A stretch of 64,000 nt of DNA from Mycolicibacterium sp. CR10 (GTDB lineage: Bacteria > Actinomycetota > Actinomycetes > Mycobacteriales > Mycobacteriaceae). The position numbers and the translations under genes were made by a program. A model generated the notes under the pieces. That model was not told the DNA's origin, did no database searches, and worked only from the letters and a program-made list of their open reading frames with translations. Where the stretch lies: the NCBI RefSeq assembly GCF_005222675.1, contig NZ_STGE01000013.1, positions 1 through 64,000 of the forward strand, written 5' to 3'. Numbering within the stretch: the first letter of the stretch is position 1; every line of letters begins with the position of its first letter. This document shows positions 55,503-64,000 of this stretch, in pieces.

Positions 55503-55976
55503 CTAGCCGACCGGGCTGTCGTTCTGGGTGCCGCCCGACCCTGACCCCGACCCGTCGTCGTTATCGCCGGACGGAGCGGTGGGTGCCGCCGGCGGTTTCC
55601 TGGTCGGTTTGGGGCCCGCGCCTGCGCCGGGGCCGGAGCCGACGTCGGGGTCGGCGTTTGCCACGGGTGGCGCGATCGGCGTGTTGGGAGCTGCTACTGC
55701 GGGGGGAGCCCCACAACCGCCCGGGGCTCCGGCGTCCACTACGCCGCCGGAATCTGTGCAGCAGGCACTGAAGGCTGTCTGCAAATCTTGGGGGGTGATG
55801 GCGTCGTTCCACAGGGAAGCGTTTTGCCAATCGTCTATGCAGTTGTCGTACTGTCCGATGTCCCATTCCCCGGGCAGGGCGCCCGCCGTCGCAGGATTCG
55901 AAATGAGGGCAGCTGCTGCCGCGAATAGCAACGCGGGCGCCAAGCGACGGATCGCCGGCCGAATATGGGTTTGCAT
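55503..55976 (-). CDS. Secreted low-complexity hypothetical protein
   Basis: The 157-residue protein has a Sec signal peptide (1-31, cleavage near ATAGA). A short domain (33-85) has three Cys and the sequence DIGQYDNCIDDWQNASLWND, and a long Pro/Ala/Gly/Ser tail follows. GGAGGGG lies 3-9 nt before the ATG. I do not recognise the function. It sits between fbiC and a LuxR regulator, in a region that differs from M. tuberculosis. Confidence 0.75.
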   Translation of the reverse strand: MQTHIRPAIRRLAPALLFAAAAALISNPATAGALPGEWDIGQYDNCIDDWQNASLWNDAITPQDLQTAFSACCTDSGGVVDAGAPGGCGAPPAVAAPNTPIAPPVANADPDVGSGPGAGAGPKPTRKPPAAPTAPSGDNDDGSGSGSGGTQNDSPVG

Positions 55977-56073
55977 GGCCCCTCCTTCTCTGGTGCCCGA
56001 CCATCCCGCACGCGTGACGCGCGGTGGTTTCGACGCTATGGGGAGCCACCGTCCGAAGGAATAGGGCGTTCGC

Positions 56074-58830
56074 CTATCGATTCGCCATATGCCGGCCCAG
56101 TTCGGCCCGCGAGTGGATGCCGAGCTTGCGGTAGATGCGGGCGAGGGTGGCCTCCACCGTCTTCGGGCTGATGAATAGCGCAGCAGCGACCTCTCGCCGC
56201 GTCATCCCCGACGCGAGTAGTTCGGCCACATGAAACTCGGACGGTGTCAGCTCGGCAGTGGGACGAGCACCCGTCGTGATGCGGGTCAACTCGACCCGGG
56301 CCCGATCTGCCCACAGCGGAGTGCCGACCTCCTCGAATAGGTCAACCGCGTCGCGCAGCGTGGCCGCAGCGACGTCCTTGGCACGCCGGCGGCGCTGAAC
56401 CTGGCCGAGCAAGAGCAGAGACCGCGCCCGCTCGAATGGCATCGGCAACCGCCGGTGTTCTCGCAACGCGCGCTCGGCGGCGTCTTCGGCTGCGTCCACA
56501 TCGCCCCTGGCGGCCAGCAGCATGGCCTCACAGCGCGCGCCCACGGCGAGCATCCAAACCCGGTCGAGTCGACGCCCGTTGTCCTCGAGCATGCGGATCA
56601 CAAGTTCGGCCTTGTCGAACTGGCCAAGGTGCACGAGGGCTTCGACCGCGTCCGGGACCCATCCTGCGACGAAAATCTCCGTTGCGCGCGGGGAGTTCAT
56701 GAGTCGGGCCAACGCAGATTCGAATATCTGCAGGGCGGATTCATAATTGCCCAGTGACACCTCGAGAAAGCCCGAAGCCGCGTTCAGCCACGTGATCAGA
56801 TAGTGGGATCCGCTGTGGTGAATCGCCTCGGTCGCTTCGTCGATGCGGCGGCGGGCGTCGAGTTCGCGACCTGCGTACGCGTCGAGGGTCGCCTGCAGCA
56901 TCAAGGCCACTCCGCGCGGCAAGCCCCCGCTCAGGTGCATCGCCCGTTCATGGGCATCGGCGACCACTGATCTGGCCGTGTCGAAGTCCGCTCGCCAGAT
57001 CTCGTTGAGCACGCTGATGAACGCGACGAACATCAACTCGCTTTCCTCGCCGCGATCGATCAAGTCCTGCCGGATGACGAGGAACCGGTCGTGGGCGGCG
57101 TCCAGCTGTCCGGTCCACGCAAGCAAAGACGCGTGGTGCACGTGCGGGCGAAGTTGCACCCAGATCGACGGGTCGCGCTTTTCCAACGCCACCGCGCGGC
57201 TCAGCGATTCGTCGTCAACACCATTGCCCTCCAGGAAGTCGACGATCACGGACATGCTGAGCGCCTGACCCAACAGCTGCGCATCCCCGAATTCGACGGC
57301 GACGGCGACGGCGACGGCGACCGTGCGCGTGGACGCCTCGAGCTGTCCGCCGTTCAGCTGAGCCAGCGCCAACGGGATCAGGATTCGCACTCGCAGCGGG
57401 AGGTCGCCCTGTGCTTCGCCAAGCGCCTGATTGAGCAGCCCCGCGCCCGTCTCCCAGCTGCCGTCGCTAAGGCTGAGCACTGCGAGCAGCATCAATGCCT
57501 CCGCACGCAGCGTGCTGGGTGCCGGCCCCGCCACAACACGGTCCAGTTGTGCACGCGCTTTTGCACTATCTCCGGCGATGAACTGGTTTCCTGCCAACAG
57601 GATTCGGCGCTGCAGCGTATCGCCACCCAGTGCGATGGCCATCTCGATGAGTTCGGCGGCTGCGGCCGGAGCCCCGCGATGCCGGGCCAACTCGGCAGCC
57701 GTGTCCAACGACTGCAGAGTTTCCTTGTCCGGGCCGGTAGCCGCGAGCGCAAGATGCCGGGCCCGCAATTCAGGCTCCTCGACAATGGCAGACAAGCGCC
57801 GGTGCGTCGCCCGGCGCGCACCCGGGTCCGCGTCGGTGTGGACGCCCCATGCCATCAGGGGGTGACTAAACCGGACGGCGGCGCCGCGGACGGTGACGAT
57901 GTCCTTGACGGCGGTCGATTCCAGCAGCTCGACGACATTCTCGGTCGTGTTGCCGACGGCTCGGGCGACTAATTCGACCGTCGGCGACGACGCGGAAGCG
58001 GCAGCCAGCAGAGCTGCGTAAACGTCGGAACTCTGCCCCCTCAGCCTGGCTCTAATCACTTCCGAAAGTGTTGCCGGCAAGGGCATCTCGTGGCGCGCCT
58101 GCCGGTCGTCGATAACATGTGCCAGTTCCACGGCGAAGAACGGGTTTCCTCCTGAGATCTCGTGAATGCGCACCATCGTCGGCCGGGCGAATGAACGCTG
58201 AGCCGACTGAGACACCACCGCACGGGTACCCGCTAAATCGAAGGGACACAAACGAACTCGACACACGCGCTCGGACTCGTCGAGCCGCATAACGGGTCCC
58301 GAACTGGGCCCCGCGTGTTCCACCCGCACGGCGCCCAAGAACGCGACGTGTCCGCTCAGTCGGCGCACCGCAAAGGTCAGCGCCGCCTCGCTGGAGGAAT
58401 CAAGCCATTGCATGTCGTCGATGGCCAACAGAACCGGTGACTGCTCGGCCAGGCGTTCCAGCACAGACAGGAATCCGGCTGCCACCGCGCGCGGGTCGGT
58501 GGCGGCTCCATCTACGTTCGTACGCAACAACACCCGATCCAGCGCACGCTGCTGTGGCGCCGGAAGCTCTGCCCAATGCGCCGCGTCGACTCCGGCCAGT
58601 ACGTCGGCCAGCGATGCGTAGGCGAGTACCGACTCCGATGCGGTCGGTCGAGTCGACAACACGCGATAACCCTGCTCGCGGGCCAAATCCAAAGCCGCCG
58701 ACCATACAGTGGTCTTCCCGATTCCGGGCGCACCCTCTAGCAGCAGGCGCGACGGATCGACTCGGCCGCAGGACAAGAGCTCGGAGACTGCCCCAAGCTC
58801 CGCGCAGCGGCCCACGATCCGCGCCTTCAT
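56074..58830 (-). CDS. LuxR-family LAL regulator (ATPase + TPR-like + HTH)
   Basis: The 918-residue protein has Walker A EGAPGIGKTT (32-41), Walker B LLAIDDMQWLDSSS, a long helical repeat region and a C-terminal LuxR HTH (LTPSEFHVAELLASGMTRRE and ISPKTVEATLARIYRKLGI). Such LAL proteins are ATP-controlled activators with large sensor regions. A four-unit GACGGC repeat (57295-57318) encodes Ala-Val pairs. The target and signal are unknown. A GATAGT element 6 nt before the ATG at 58830 suggests a leaderless start. It lies 20 bp from the stop of the next gene on the same strand. Confidence 0.86.
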   Translation of the reverse strand: MKARIVGRCAELGAVSELLSCGRVDPSRLLLEGAPGIGKTTVWSAALDLAREQGYRVLSTRPTASESVLAYASLADVLAGVDAAHWAELPAPQQRALDRVLLRTNVDGAATDPRAVAAGFLSVLERLAEQSPVLLAIDDMQWLDSSSEAALTFAVRRLSGHVAFLGAVRVEHAGPSSGPVMRLDESERVCRVRLCPFDLAGTRAVVSQSAQRSFARPTMVRIHEISGGNPFFAVELAHVIDDRQARHEMPLPATLSEVIRARLRGQSSDVYAALLAAASASSPTVELVARAVGNTTENVVELLESTAVKDIVTVRGAAVRFSHPLMAWGVHTDADPGARRATHRRLSAIVEEPELRARHLALAATGPDKETLQSLDTAAELARHRGAPAAAAELIEMAIALGGDTLQRRILLAGNQFIAGDSAKARAQLDRVVAGPAPSTLRAEALMLLAVLSLSDGSWETGAGLLNQALGEAQGDLPLRVRILIPLALAQLNGGQLEASTRTVAVAVAVAVEFGDAQLLGQALSMSVIVDFLEGNGVDDESLSRAVALEKRDPSIWVQLRPHVHHASLLAWTGQLDAAHDRFLVIRQDLIDRGEESELMFVAFISVLNEIWRADFDTARSVVADAHERAMHLSGGLPRGVALMLQATLDAYAGRELDARRRIDEATEAIHHSGSHYLITWLNAASGFLEVSLGNYESALQIFESALARLMNSPRATEIFVAGWVPDAVEALVHLGQFDKAELVIRMLEDNGRRLDRVWMLAVGARCEAMLLAARGDVDAAEDAAERALREHRRLPMPFERARSLLLLGQVQRRRRAKDVAAATLRDAVDLFEEVGTPLWADRARVELTRITTGARPTAELTPSEFHVAELLASGMTRREVAAALFISPKTVEATLARIYRKLGIHSRAELGRHMANR

Positions 58831-58850
58831 AGGGCAACTATCGCATTCCG

Positions 58851-59318
58851 CTACCGAGGACGGGAGTCTGTCACGCTGCCCGATGCGCCCACCTCAGGCG
58901 GCCGCATCAGCAGCCAGGCCGGCGGCACCGCCCCCAGCGCGATGAGCACCACCGCCGCGTACTCCATGATCCCGGCGCCCCCGAACACGATGTCCTCACC
59001 GGGGCCACCGAACGTGAAGACCAAGACGGTCAGCAGCCAGGCCCACACCGGCAGCGCCGCGACCCGCGGGTTGGACGTCCATTGCAGGGCCACCCACACC
59101 AGCAGCGCGTTGAGGGCACCGCTGAGCAGGGCGCTGATCGGGAACGGCACCGAGCCGATACGAAGCGGAAGGAAGAAGATCGCCATCAGGGCCGAGAGCA
59201 CACCGTCGATCGCCAGGACGGCCAGTACTAGGTAGCGAAGTCGGTCCGAGACCGGCGCAGGCGGCGCTGTCAGGTCGGGATGCTGTCGAGCACGGAGGCC
59301 AGGGAGCCGAGGACCCAT
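58851..59318 (-). CDS. Conserved membrane protein (Rv1171-like)
   Basis: The protein has four hydrophobic helices, starting RYLVLAVLAIDGVLSALMAIFFL, and an acidic/Ser tail. The first standard start, the ATG at 59318, gives 155 residues but lies 49 bp inside the upstream small ORF in another frame. A CTG at 59273-59271 overlapping the small ORF stop (CTGA) would give 140 residues beginning close to the first helix and may be the real start. Function unknown. It belongs to the mshB operon. Confidence 0.72.
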   Translation of the reverse strand: MGPRLPGLRARQHPDLTAPPAPVSDRLRYLVLAVLAIDGVLSALMAIFFLPLRIGSVPFPISALLSGALNALLVWVALQWTSNPRVAALPVWAWLLTVLVFTFGGPGEDIVFGGAGIMEYAAVVLIALGAVPPAWLLMRPPEVGASGSVTDSRPR

Positions 59319-59377
59319 TGGAAGCTGTCGAGGCGGTCCTGCCAGTGCTGAAGGTTGGGATCCAGGTCCGGGTCCAT
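59270..59377 (-). CDS. 35-residue conserved-looking small ORF downstream of mshB
   Basis: ATG at 59377 reads MDPDLDPNLQHWQDRLDSFQ and continues WVLGSLASVLDSIPT before a TGA. GGAGGG lies 6 nt upstream, a strong ribosome site. Acidic, with one amphipathic helix. It is too short for most gene scans. Position between mshB and the Rv1171-like gene, all on one strand, suggests a cotranscribed microprotein. I cannot name it. Confidence 0.6.
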   Translation of the reverse strand: MDPDLDPNLQHWQDRLDSFQWVLGSLASVLDSIPT

Positions 59378-59431
59378 GTGCTTCCCTCCGTGCGCCGTCG
59401 GTTTCGGGCAGCTTACCCGGTTGCCGTTGCG

Positions 59432-60298
59432 CTAACCCACGTTCAGGCCCGCCAGCAGATCGGTCTCCCAGCCGCGGTCGTCACGCTCCCCGGCCTCGCC
59501 CTCGGCCAGCACGTAGTGCTCGGTGGCGTCGATCGGCAGCGCGATGTCGTTCGACAGTGCGAAGGCCCGGCCGTCCTGGGACACCGTGACCTGTGTCCGG
59601 TGGGCCCGCAGCGCGGCAACCTTGGCGGGCAGGTGCGGGGCGAGGTCCAGCGCCGCGTCGATCGCGTCGTCGGCATAGAACCCGAATGGCAGATCGTCAG
59701 CGCGGACTCGGACCCAGTGCTCGGGCACGTCGGTCAGTGCCGTCAGCCCAGTGGTCAGCGCCGTGGCCGACGTCACCGTCCAGTACAGCTTCGGCACGGC
59801 CCAGCGGCCGTCGGCCGCCGCGACCGCGGCCGTCGTCACCCGATGGGCGTGGACGTGGTCGGGATGTCCGTAACCGCCGTTCTCGTCGTAGGTGACGACG
59901 ACGTGGGGACGCAGTTCGGCGACCACCGCGGCGAGCACCTCGGTCTGCTCGGCGAAGCCGCCGTCGACGAACCGCTGATGACGGCGCGGCTCCGGCGGCA
60001 TGCCGTCCATCCCGGAGTCGCGCCAGCGTCCGGCCCCGCCCAGGAATCGGGGACGGTCCACGCCGAGCGCCTCGAGGGCCGCCGTCAGCTCACCGATCCG
60101 GTATCCGCCCAACTGGTCGGCGCGGTCGGCCGCGAGCTGTGCCCACTGCTCGCCGATGACCTCGCCCTCCTCACCGAGCGTGCAGGTCACCACCTGCACC
60201 TGCGCGCCCCTGGCGGCGTAGTGCGCAATGGTCGCGCCGGTGGTGATCGTCTCGTCGTCGGGGTGGGCGTGGACGAAAAGCAACCGCGGGGTCTCCAT
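59432..60298 (-). CDS. mshB: N-acetyl-1-D-myo-inosityl-2-amino-2-deoxy-alpha-D-glucopyranoside deacetylase
   Basis: The 288-residue LmbE/PIG-L-family zinc enzyme has [17 protein letters not shown] (ligands His and Asp, catalytic Asp) and [17 protein letters not shown] with the third His. It deacetylates GlcNAc-inositol in mycothiol synthesis. The ATG at 60298 is chosen since the frame upstream overlaps the divergent ClC promoter region. Downstream lie the 35-residue ORF and the Rv1171-like gene. Confidence 0.95.
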   Translation of the reverse strand: METPRLLFVHAHPDDETITTGATIAHYAARGAQVQVVTCTLGEEGEVIGEQWAQLAADRADQLGGYRIGELTAALEALGVDRPRFLGGAGRWRDSGMDGMPPEPRRHQRFVDGGFAEQTEVLAAVVAELRPHVVVTYDENGGYGHPDHVHAHRVTTAAVAAADGRWAVPKLYWTVTSATALTTGLTALTDVPEHWVRVRADDLPFGFYADDAIDAALDLAPHLPAKVAALRAHRTQVTVSQDGRAFALSNDIALPIDATEHYVLAEGEAGERDDRGWETDLLAGLNVG

Positions 60299-60347
60299 TC
60301 CGACCAGCTTGCCTGCCCATCGACCTCCACGGGCAGCCGCCCTGGCA

Positions 60348-60353
60348 TACATT
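60348..60353 (+). promoter_or_regulatory. -10 TACATT, leaderless ClC promoter
   Basis: TACATT is followed by 6 nt and the GTG at 60360. No Shine-Dalgarno site precedes the codon. Confidence 0.5.
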
Positions 60354-60359
60354 CGCCTC

Positions 60360-61598
60360 GTGACGCGGCGCACTGTTGAGTTCGGCTGCGCGATCGTCAT
60401 CATCGGACTGCTCGCGGGTGTCGCCGGAGCGGCCACGACGCTGCTGCTGCACGCGATCGAGCACCTCACCTATCACTACACCTTCGGCACGCTGCTGACC
60501 GGCGTGTCCGACAGCCCGCACCTGCGTCGCGCGCTCGGCCCCATGATCGGCGGCGCGCTGGCCGGGTTCGGATGGTGGTTGCTGCGGCGCCGGTGTGAAG
60601 TGCCCGCACTGTCGGCGACCATCGCCGAGCACCGCCCGATCCCCCGACTGAGCATGTCGATCGACGCCGGCCTGCAGGTGCTGCTCGTCGGCTCCGGCGC
60701 GTCGCTGGGCCGCGAAGGTGCGCCGCGCCAACTCGCCGCCGCCTTCGGCGATCTCGGCACCTCGAAGTTGACGCTGACCGCACGCGACCGCGAGATCCTG
60801 CTGGCCTGCGCCGCCGGGGCCGGTCTGGGAGCGGTGTACAGCGTGCCACTCGGCGGAGCGGTGTTCGCCGCCCGCATCCTGCTCGGCACCTGGCACCCGC
60901 GTGCGCTCGGCACGGCGCTGATCACCTCGAGCCTGGCCGTCGCCGTCGCCGCGCCCGTCACCCACCTCGAGCACCCGCTGGCATGGCCCGACGCCGGCCT
61001 GTCCTACCTGTTCGTGTTCCTGGCGTTGGCACTCGCACCGCTCGCGGTCGTCGTCGCGCTGGCCTTCGACCGCATCACTTCCGCCGCCACACCGAAGCCG
61101 CAGCTTCGTTCGTGGATTCTGATCCCGGCGATCGCGGCGGCCGGGTTGCTGACGGGTGTCTGCTCGATCTGGCTGCCGGAACTGCCGGGCAACGGCCGCA
61201 GCATCCTCGAGGTCAGCGTGAACAGCGGCCTGACATTCGGTGCGGCCGCAGCGATCCTGCTTCTCAAGCCGCTGTTGACGTCGTTGTACCTGCGTGCCGG
61301 AGCGGTCGGCGGACTCCTCACGCCGGCGTTGGCGACAGGCGCGGCCGCGGGGTCACTGGTTGCTCTGGGTCTCAATGAGTGGGCCGGGACGCACCTGCAC
61401 GTGGCCGCGGTGTCGCTGACGTGTGCAGCGGGCGTCCTGGCGATCACACAACGGTCGCCGCTGTTCGCGGCGTTGTTCGTCTGGGAACTCGCCCACCCTC
61501 CGCTGTGGCTGTTCGCGGTGTTCGGGATCGCCGCGTACGCGGCGCACGCGCTCGCCGAGGAACGGCGACGACGCACGAGGGTCACTGCGGCAGTTTGA
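60360..61598 (+). CDS. ClC-family chloride channel/transporter
   Basis: The 412-residue protein has about eleven membrane segments and ClC motifs: [14 protein letters not shown], with the gating Glu in [25 protein letters not shown], and [15 protein letters not shown] (the GxFxP-like selectivity segment). It carries chloride or fluoride across the membrane, perhaps with proton exchange because the gating Glu is present. The GTG at 60360 gives the compact form. Divergent from mshB; its last 17 bp overlap lpqW. Confidence 0.9.
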   Translation: MTRRTVEFGCAIVIIGLLAGVAGAATTLLLHAIEHLTYHYTFGTLLTGVSDSPHLRRALGPMIGGALAGFGWWLLRRRCEVPALSATIAEHRPIPRLSMSIDAGLQVLLVGSGASLGREGAPRQLAAAFGDLGTSKLTLTARDREILLACAAGAGLGAVYSVPLGGAVFAARILLGTWHPRALGTALITSSLAVAVAAPVTHLEHPLAWPDAGLSYLFVFLALALAPLAVVVALAFDRITSAATPKPQLRSWILIPAIAAAGLLTGVCSIWLPELPGNGRSILEVSVNSGLTFGAAAAILLLKPLLTSLYLRAGAVGGLLTPALATGAAAGSLVALGLNEWAGTHLHVAAVSLTCAAGVLAITQRSPLFAALFVWELAHPPLWLFAVFGIAAYAAHALAEERRRRTRVTAAV

Positions 61599-63459
61599 CC
61601 CATTTGCCGGCATCGCCGACGATGCCGACCGGCACGACGCCGGTGAGACTGACGTTCTCCAGCCTCGGCCCGGCCGCCACGATCGTGGTGTCCTGCAGGA
61701 TCGGCAGCACCGTCGACATATCCCACAGCTTCGGCTCGACCTCGTCGATCACATCGCCGATGTCCGCGGTGCCGCGCAGCGCCGCGTCGATTCTGGGCTG
61801 GATGCCGCGGTCGCAGATGCCGGTGATGTTGCTGGGCGCCTGAACCAGCTCACCGGCGTCGGGCGCGGGAGGCGGGGTCGCCGAGGTCGTGGTGCCCGGG
61901 GGCTCCGGCGTGGGCGACGACGACGGTGCGGGCGACGTCGGTGACGGTGACGTCGATGGCGCCGAGGTGGTGGCGACGGGGGTCGCCTCCAAAGCTGGGC
62001 AGCCGTAACGGGACGCCAGCGCCGTGGACAGGTCACCGCCCGCCCGATGCCAGCCGATCACGGCGTCGACGCGGTTGTTCACCAGGGCGTCGCTGTACAG
62101 CGTCACCGGATCCAGCGCCGACACCGACGCCGCGATCCCGACATTGCGCAACTGGTCGGCGGCGGTGTTGGCCACCGCGACCGACGTCGGATCGTTGGCC
62201 GCGACACCGAGCACCAACGTCAGCGGCTCGCCGTCCTTGGTGAGCTGTCCCCGGTTGTTCTCCGGCACGCTCGGCGTCGGCGGGGCCGGGGGCGCTGTCG
62301 ACACCGGCTCGATCTGATAACCGGCGTCGGCCAGCAGTTCCATGGCCTGCTCCCGGGTCATCGCGGGCGGAGCGGTCGGCACGTAACCGGGATCTGACGG
62401 GGAGCGCACTTGCGCCTGCGCCAGCGTCACCGTGTTGTCGTCACCGGCCCCGATCGCGGCCAGGAGATCCACGTCGAGCAGACCGAGGATGGCCTTCCGC
62501 ACCTGGGTGTCGGTGAGCGCGGGCTGCTGGGCACGCAGCGTCAACTGCATGACGCGCGGCGTGACGATCCGCGCCGTCCGCACATCAGGGATGGCGGACA
62601 GCTGGGCGAAGGCCGCCGCCCCACCGTGCACCTGGGCGACCTGGGTGTCGCCGTTGCGGATCGAGTCGGCCAGCGCGGCGGGCGCACCGCCGCGGCGGAA
62701 CAGGATGAGGTCGGGCGTCGCCGGCTCGCCCCAGTACCTGTCGTTGCGTGCCAGCAGGATCTCATCGCGCTGCGGATCGATGCTCTCCACCCGGAACTGC
62801 CCACCGGTCACCGGCAGGGCACGCACGAGTCCGGCAGCGAAACCACCGGGCACGTCCTTGACGATGTGGGCGGGCAGGATGTTGTTGAACAGTTCCCGCC
62901 ACGCCGGGTACGGCTGGGAGAACGTCACGACCGCCGTCTTTCCGCCTTCGACGGACTGCACCCCGGTGATCAGGTCGTAGCCGGCGGGGTCCACCGCCCC
63001 GGGCTGGCTGACCATCTGGCGCCACAGGTACCAGTAGTCGTCCGCCGCGATCGGCGCGTTGTCGGTCCACTGCGCTTCGGGGCGGATCTTGTAGGTGACG
63101 GTGAACGGATCCTCGCTCGTGACTTCTGCCGACTCCAGCAGCGTCGGGTCCATTTCCCAGCGCGACCCCGTCGGTGTCCGGGCATCCGGAATCGGCCGGA
63201 ACGAGCTGGGCAGCACCAGCGAGCTGATGGCCGCGTTCACCGGCGACTGGTCGGAGAGCAGGTGGGCGTTGAAACCCGGTCCGATCGAGTCGATCGCCAT
63301 GATGATCTGCGTCGCCTTCATCGGCGGCGGTGGCGTGGACTCGGTGGTGTCGGTGCTCTGCGGGGCTGGCGGCGGGCTGACGGTACACCCCGTGACCAGC
63401 GCCAACGTGGCGAGAAACGCGACGGCGGCGGCGTTGACGCGTCGCAGGGTCGTCGGCAC
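61582..63459 (-). CDS. lpqW: Lipoprotein LpqW
   Basis: The GTG at 63459 gives 625 residues with a lipobox LVTGC (Cys25) after a signal helix. The fold is like peptide-binding SBP_bac_5 proteins ([34 protein letters not shown]). In mycobacteria LpqW guides flux in phosphatidylinositol mannoside/lipoarabinomannan synthesis at PimE. Proline/Ser/Thr linker around residues 555-590. Its 3' end overlaps the ClC gene by 17 bp. Confidence 0.94.
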   Translation of the reverse strand: MPTTLRRVNAAAVAFLATLALVTGCTVSPPPAPQSTDTTESTPPPPMKATQIIMAIDSIGPGFNAHLLSDQSPVNAAISSLVLPSSFRPIPDARTPTGSRWEMDPTLLESAEVTSEDPFTVTYKIRPEAQWTDNAPIAADDYWYLWRQMVSQPGAVDPAGYDLITGVQSVEGGKTAVVTFSQPYPAWRELFNNILPAHIVKDVPGGFAAGLVRALPVTGGQFRVESIDPQRDEILLARNDRYWGEPATPDLILFRRGGAPAALADSIRNGDTQVAQVHGGAAAFAQLSAIPDVRTARIVTPRVMQLTLRAQQPALTDTQVRKAILGLLDVDLLAAIGAGDDNTVTLAQAQVRSPSDPGYVPTAPPAMTREQAMELLADAGYQIEPVSTAPPAPPTPSVPENNRGQLTKDGEPLTLVLGVAANDPTSVAVANTAADQLRNVGIAASVSALDPVTLYSDALVNNRVDAVIGWHRAGGDLSTALASRYGCPALEATPVATTSAPSTSPSPTSPAPSSSPTPEPPGTTTSATPPPAPDAGELVQAPSNITGICDRGIQPRIDAALRGTADIGDVIDEVEPKLWDMSTVLPILQDTTIVAAGPRLENVSLTGVVPVGIVGDAGKWVKLPQ

Positions 63460-63466
63460 GCTATTC

Positions 63467-63472
63467 AGGGTA
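63467..63472 (-). promoter_or_regulatory. -10 TACCCT for lpqW
   Basis: TACCCT on the minus strand ends 7 nt before the lpqW GTG. It is the same hexamer and spacing as in the ABC-F leader. It lies just after the typA stop, so lpqW need not depend on typA transcription. Confidence 0.45.
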
Positions 63473-63479
63473 TCGACCG

Positions 63480-64000
63480 CTACCCGCGGGCCTTCGCGCG
63501 CGAACGTGCGCGACCGCGCAGGGTGGCGTCGAGCTCGACCTTCCTGACGCGCACGATCTCCGGTGTCACCTCGACGCACTCGTCCTCGGCGCAGAACTCC
63601 ATCGCCTGTTCCAGACCCAGCTCCAGCGGGCGCGCCAGAGTCTCCATGACATCGGCGGTCGACGACCGCATGTTGGTCAGCTTCTTCTCGCGCGTGACGT
63701 TGACGTCGAGGTCTTCGGCACGCGGGTTGATGCCGACGACCTGGCCCTCGTAGGTGTCGTCACCGGGTTCGACGAAGAACTGACCGCGGTCAGACAACTG
63801 GATCATCGCGAACGGCGTCACCGAGCCAGTGCGGTCCGAGACCAGGGAGCCGGTGTGGCGGGCCCGGATCTCGCCGGCCCACGGACGGTATCCCTCGAAG
63901 ACGGCGTTGGCGATGCCGGTGCCACGGGTCAGGGTCAGGAAGTCGGTCCGGAAGCCGATAAGTCCACGGCTGGGCACGATGAAGTCCATCCGCACCCATC
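63480..64000 (-). CDS. typA: Ribosome-associated GTPase TypA/BipA, C-terminal part (partial)
   Basis: About 173 residues of the C-terminal region are present, including [39 protein letters not shown] and the ending [12 protein letters not shown]. These fit the TypA/BipA domain that binds the ribosome. The GTPase domain lies beyond the window edge at 64000. Order with lpqW equals Rv1165-Rv1166. Confidence 0.93.
   Translation of the reverse strand, partial: WVRMDFIVPSRGLIGFRTDFLTLTRGTGIANAVFEGYRPWAGEIRARHTGSLVSDRTGSVTPFAMIQLSDRGQFFVEPGDDTYEGQVVGINPRAEDLDVNVTREKKLTNMRSSTADVMETLARPLELGLEQAMEFCAEDECVEVTPEIVRVRKVELDATLRGRARSRAKARG

Noticed and set aside
57295..57318. GACGGC tandem repeat as a regulatory element
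   Set aside because: It is in frame within the LuxR regulator and simply codes for Ala-Val pairs.

Overview
This is a GC-rich chromosomal window from a mycobacterium, most likely a rapidly growing Mycolicibacterium. The evidence is gene content and order: sigE-rseA-htrA-tatB, glgC/glgM, tag, gpgS-folP2-fadD6, dapD/dapE, pruAB with a PucR regulator, fdxC-dapC, fadH, fbiC, mshB, lpqW and typA follow, in inverted orientation, the M. tuberculosis Rv1165-Rv1224 segment as I remember it. Many genes also start with GTG and appear to be leaderless. I see no rRNA, tRNA, CRISPR array, insertion sequence or phage genes. The window is dense: no stretch over 300 bp lacks a gene.

Layout. 1-10 kb: the sigma-E envelope-stress locus (tatB, htrA, rseA, sigE), an O-methyltransferase, a TetR-controlled ABC exporter operon, and a TetR/acyltransferase divergent pair. 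10.7-23.5 kb: ADP-glucose/glycogen/maltose-1-phosphate genes (glgC, glgM), DUF3117, tag, a DivIVA-like protein, gpgS-folP2-fadD6 (methylglucose lipopolysaccharide and lipid context), a LOG phosphoribohydrolase, a large P-loop ATPase and an ABC-F protein with a candidate attenuator leader. 23.6-30.5 kb: lysine/DAP genes dapE and dapD, separated here by a four-gene cassette: alanine racemase, (R)-amine-transaminase-like enzyme, APC permease and LysR regulator. 30.5-33.4 kb: VanY-like lipoprotein, VOC protein, fadD36 and a NUDIX hydrolase. 33.6-41.3 kb: secreted protein, purine permease with an unusual C-terminal domain, then a lactate module (GntR, lctP, FAD/Fe-S D-lactate dehydrogenase). 41.2-47 kb: proline catabolism (pruB, pruA, PucR regulator), dapC and fdxC. 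47.2-52.7 kb: PadR-fadH, a GH16-like protein, YceI, DUF2231 and an FAH-family hydrolase. 52.8-64 kb: fbiC (F420), a secreted protein, a large LuxR regulator, a membrane protein, a 35-residue ORF and mshB (mycothiol), a ClC channel, lpqW and the 3' part of typA.

The most interesting unit is the cassette at 24.7-29.5 kb. A permease, an enzyme very close to the (R)-selective amine transaminase of M. vanbaalenii as I remember it, and an alanine racemase would together import an (R)-amine or D-amino acid, move its amino group to pyruvate giving D-alanine, and convert that to L-alanine. A LysR-type site lies between the regulator and the permease. Other notable points are a leaderless 8-codon uORF with three hairpins before the ABC-F gene, a purine permease fused to a leucine-rich-variant-like domain, paired 16-bp operators over a TetR start codon, two candidate CTG starts in CTGA stop/start overlaps, and an 18-bp perfect inverted repeat with a half-copy elsewhere in the window.
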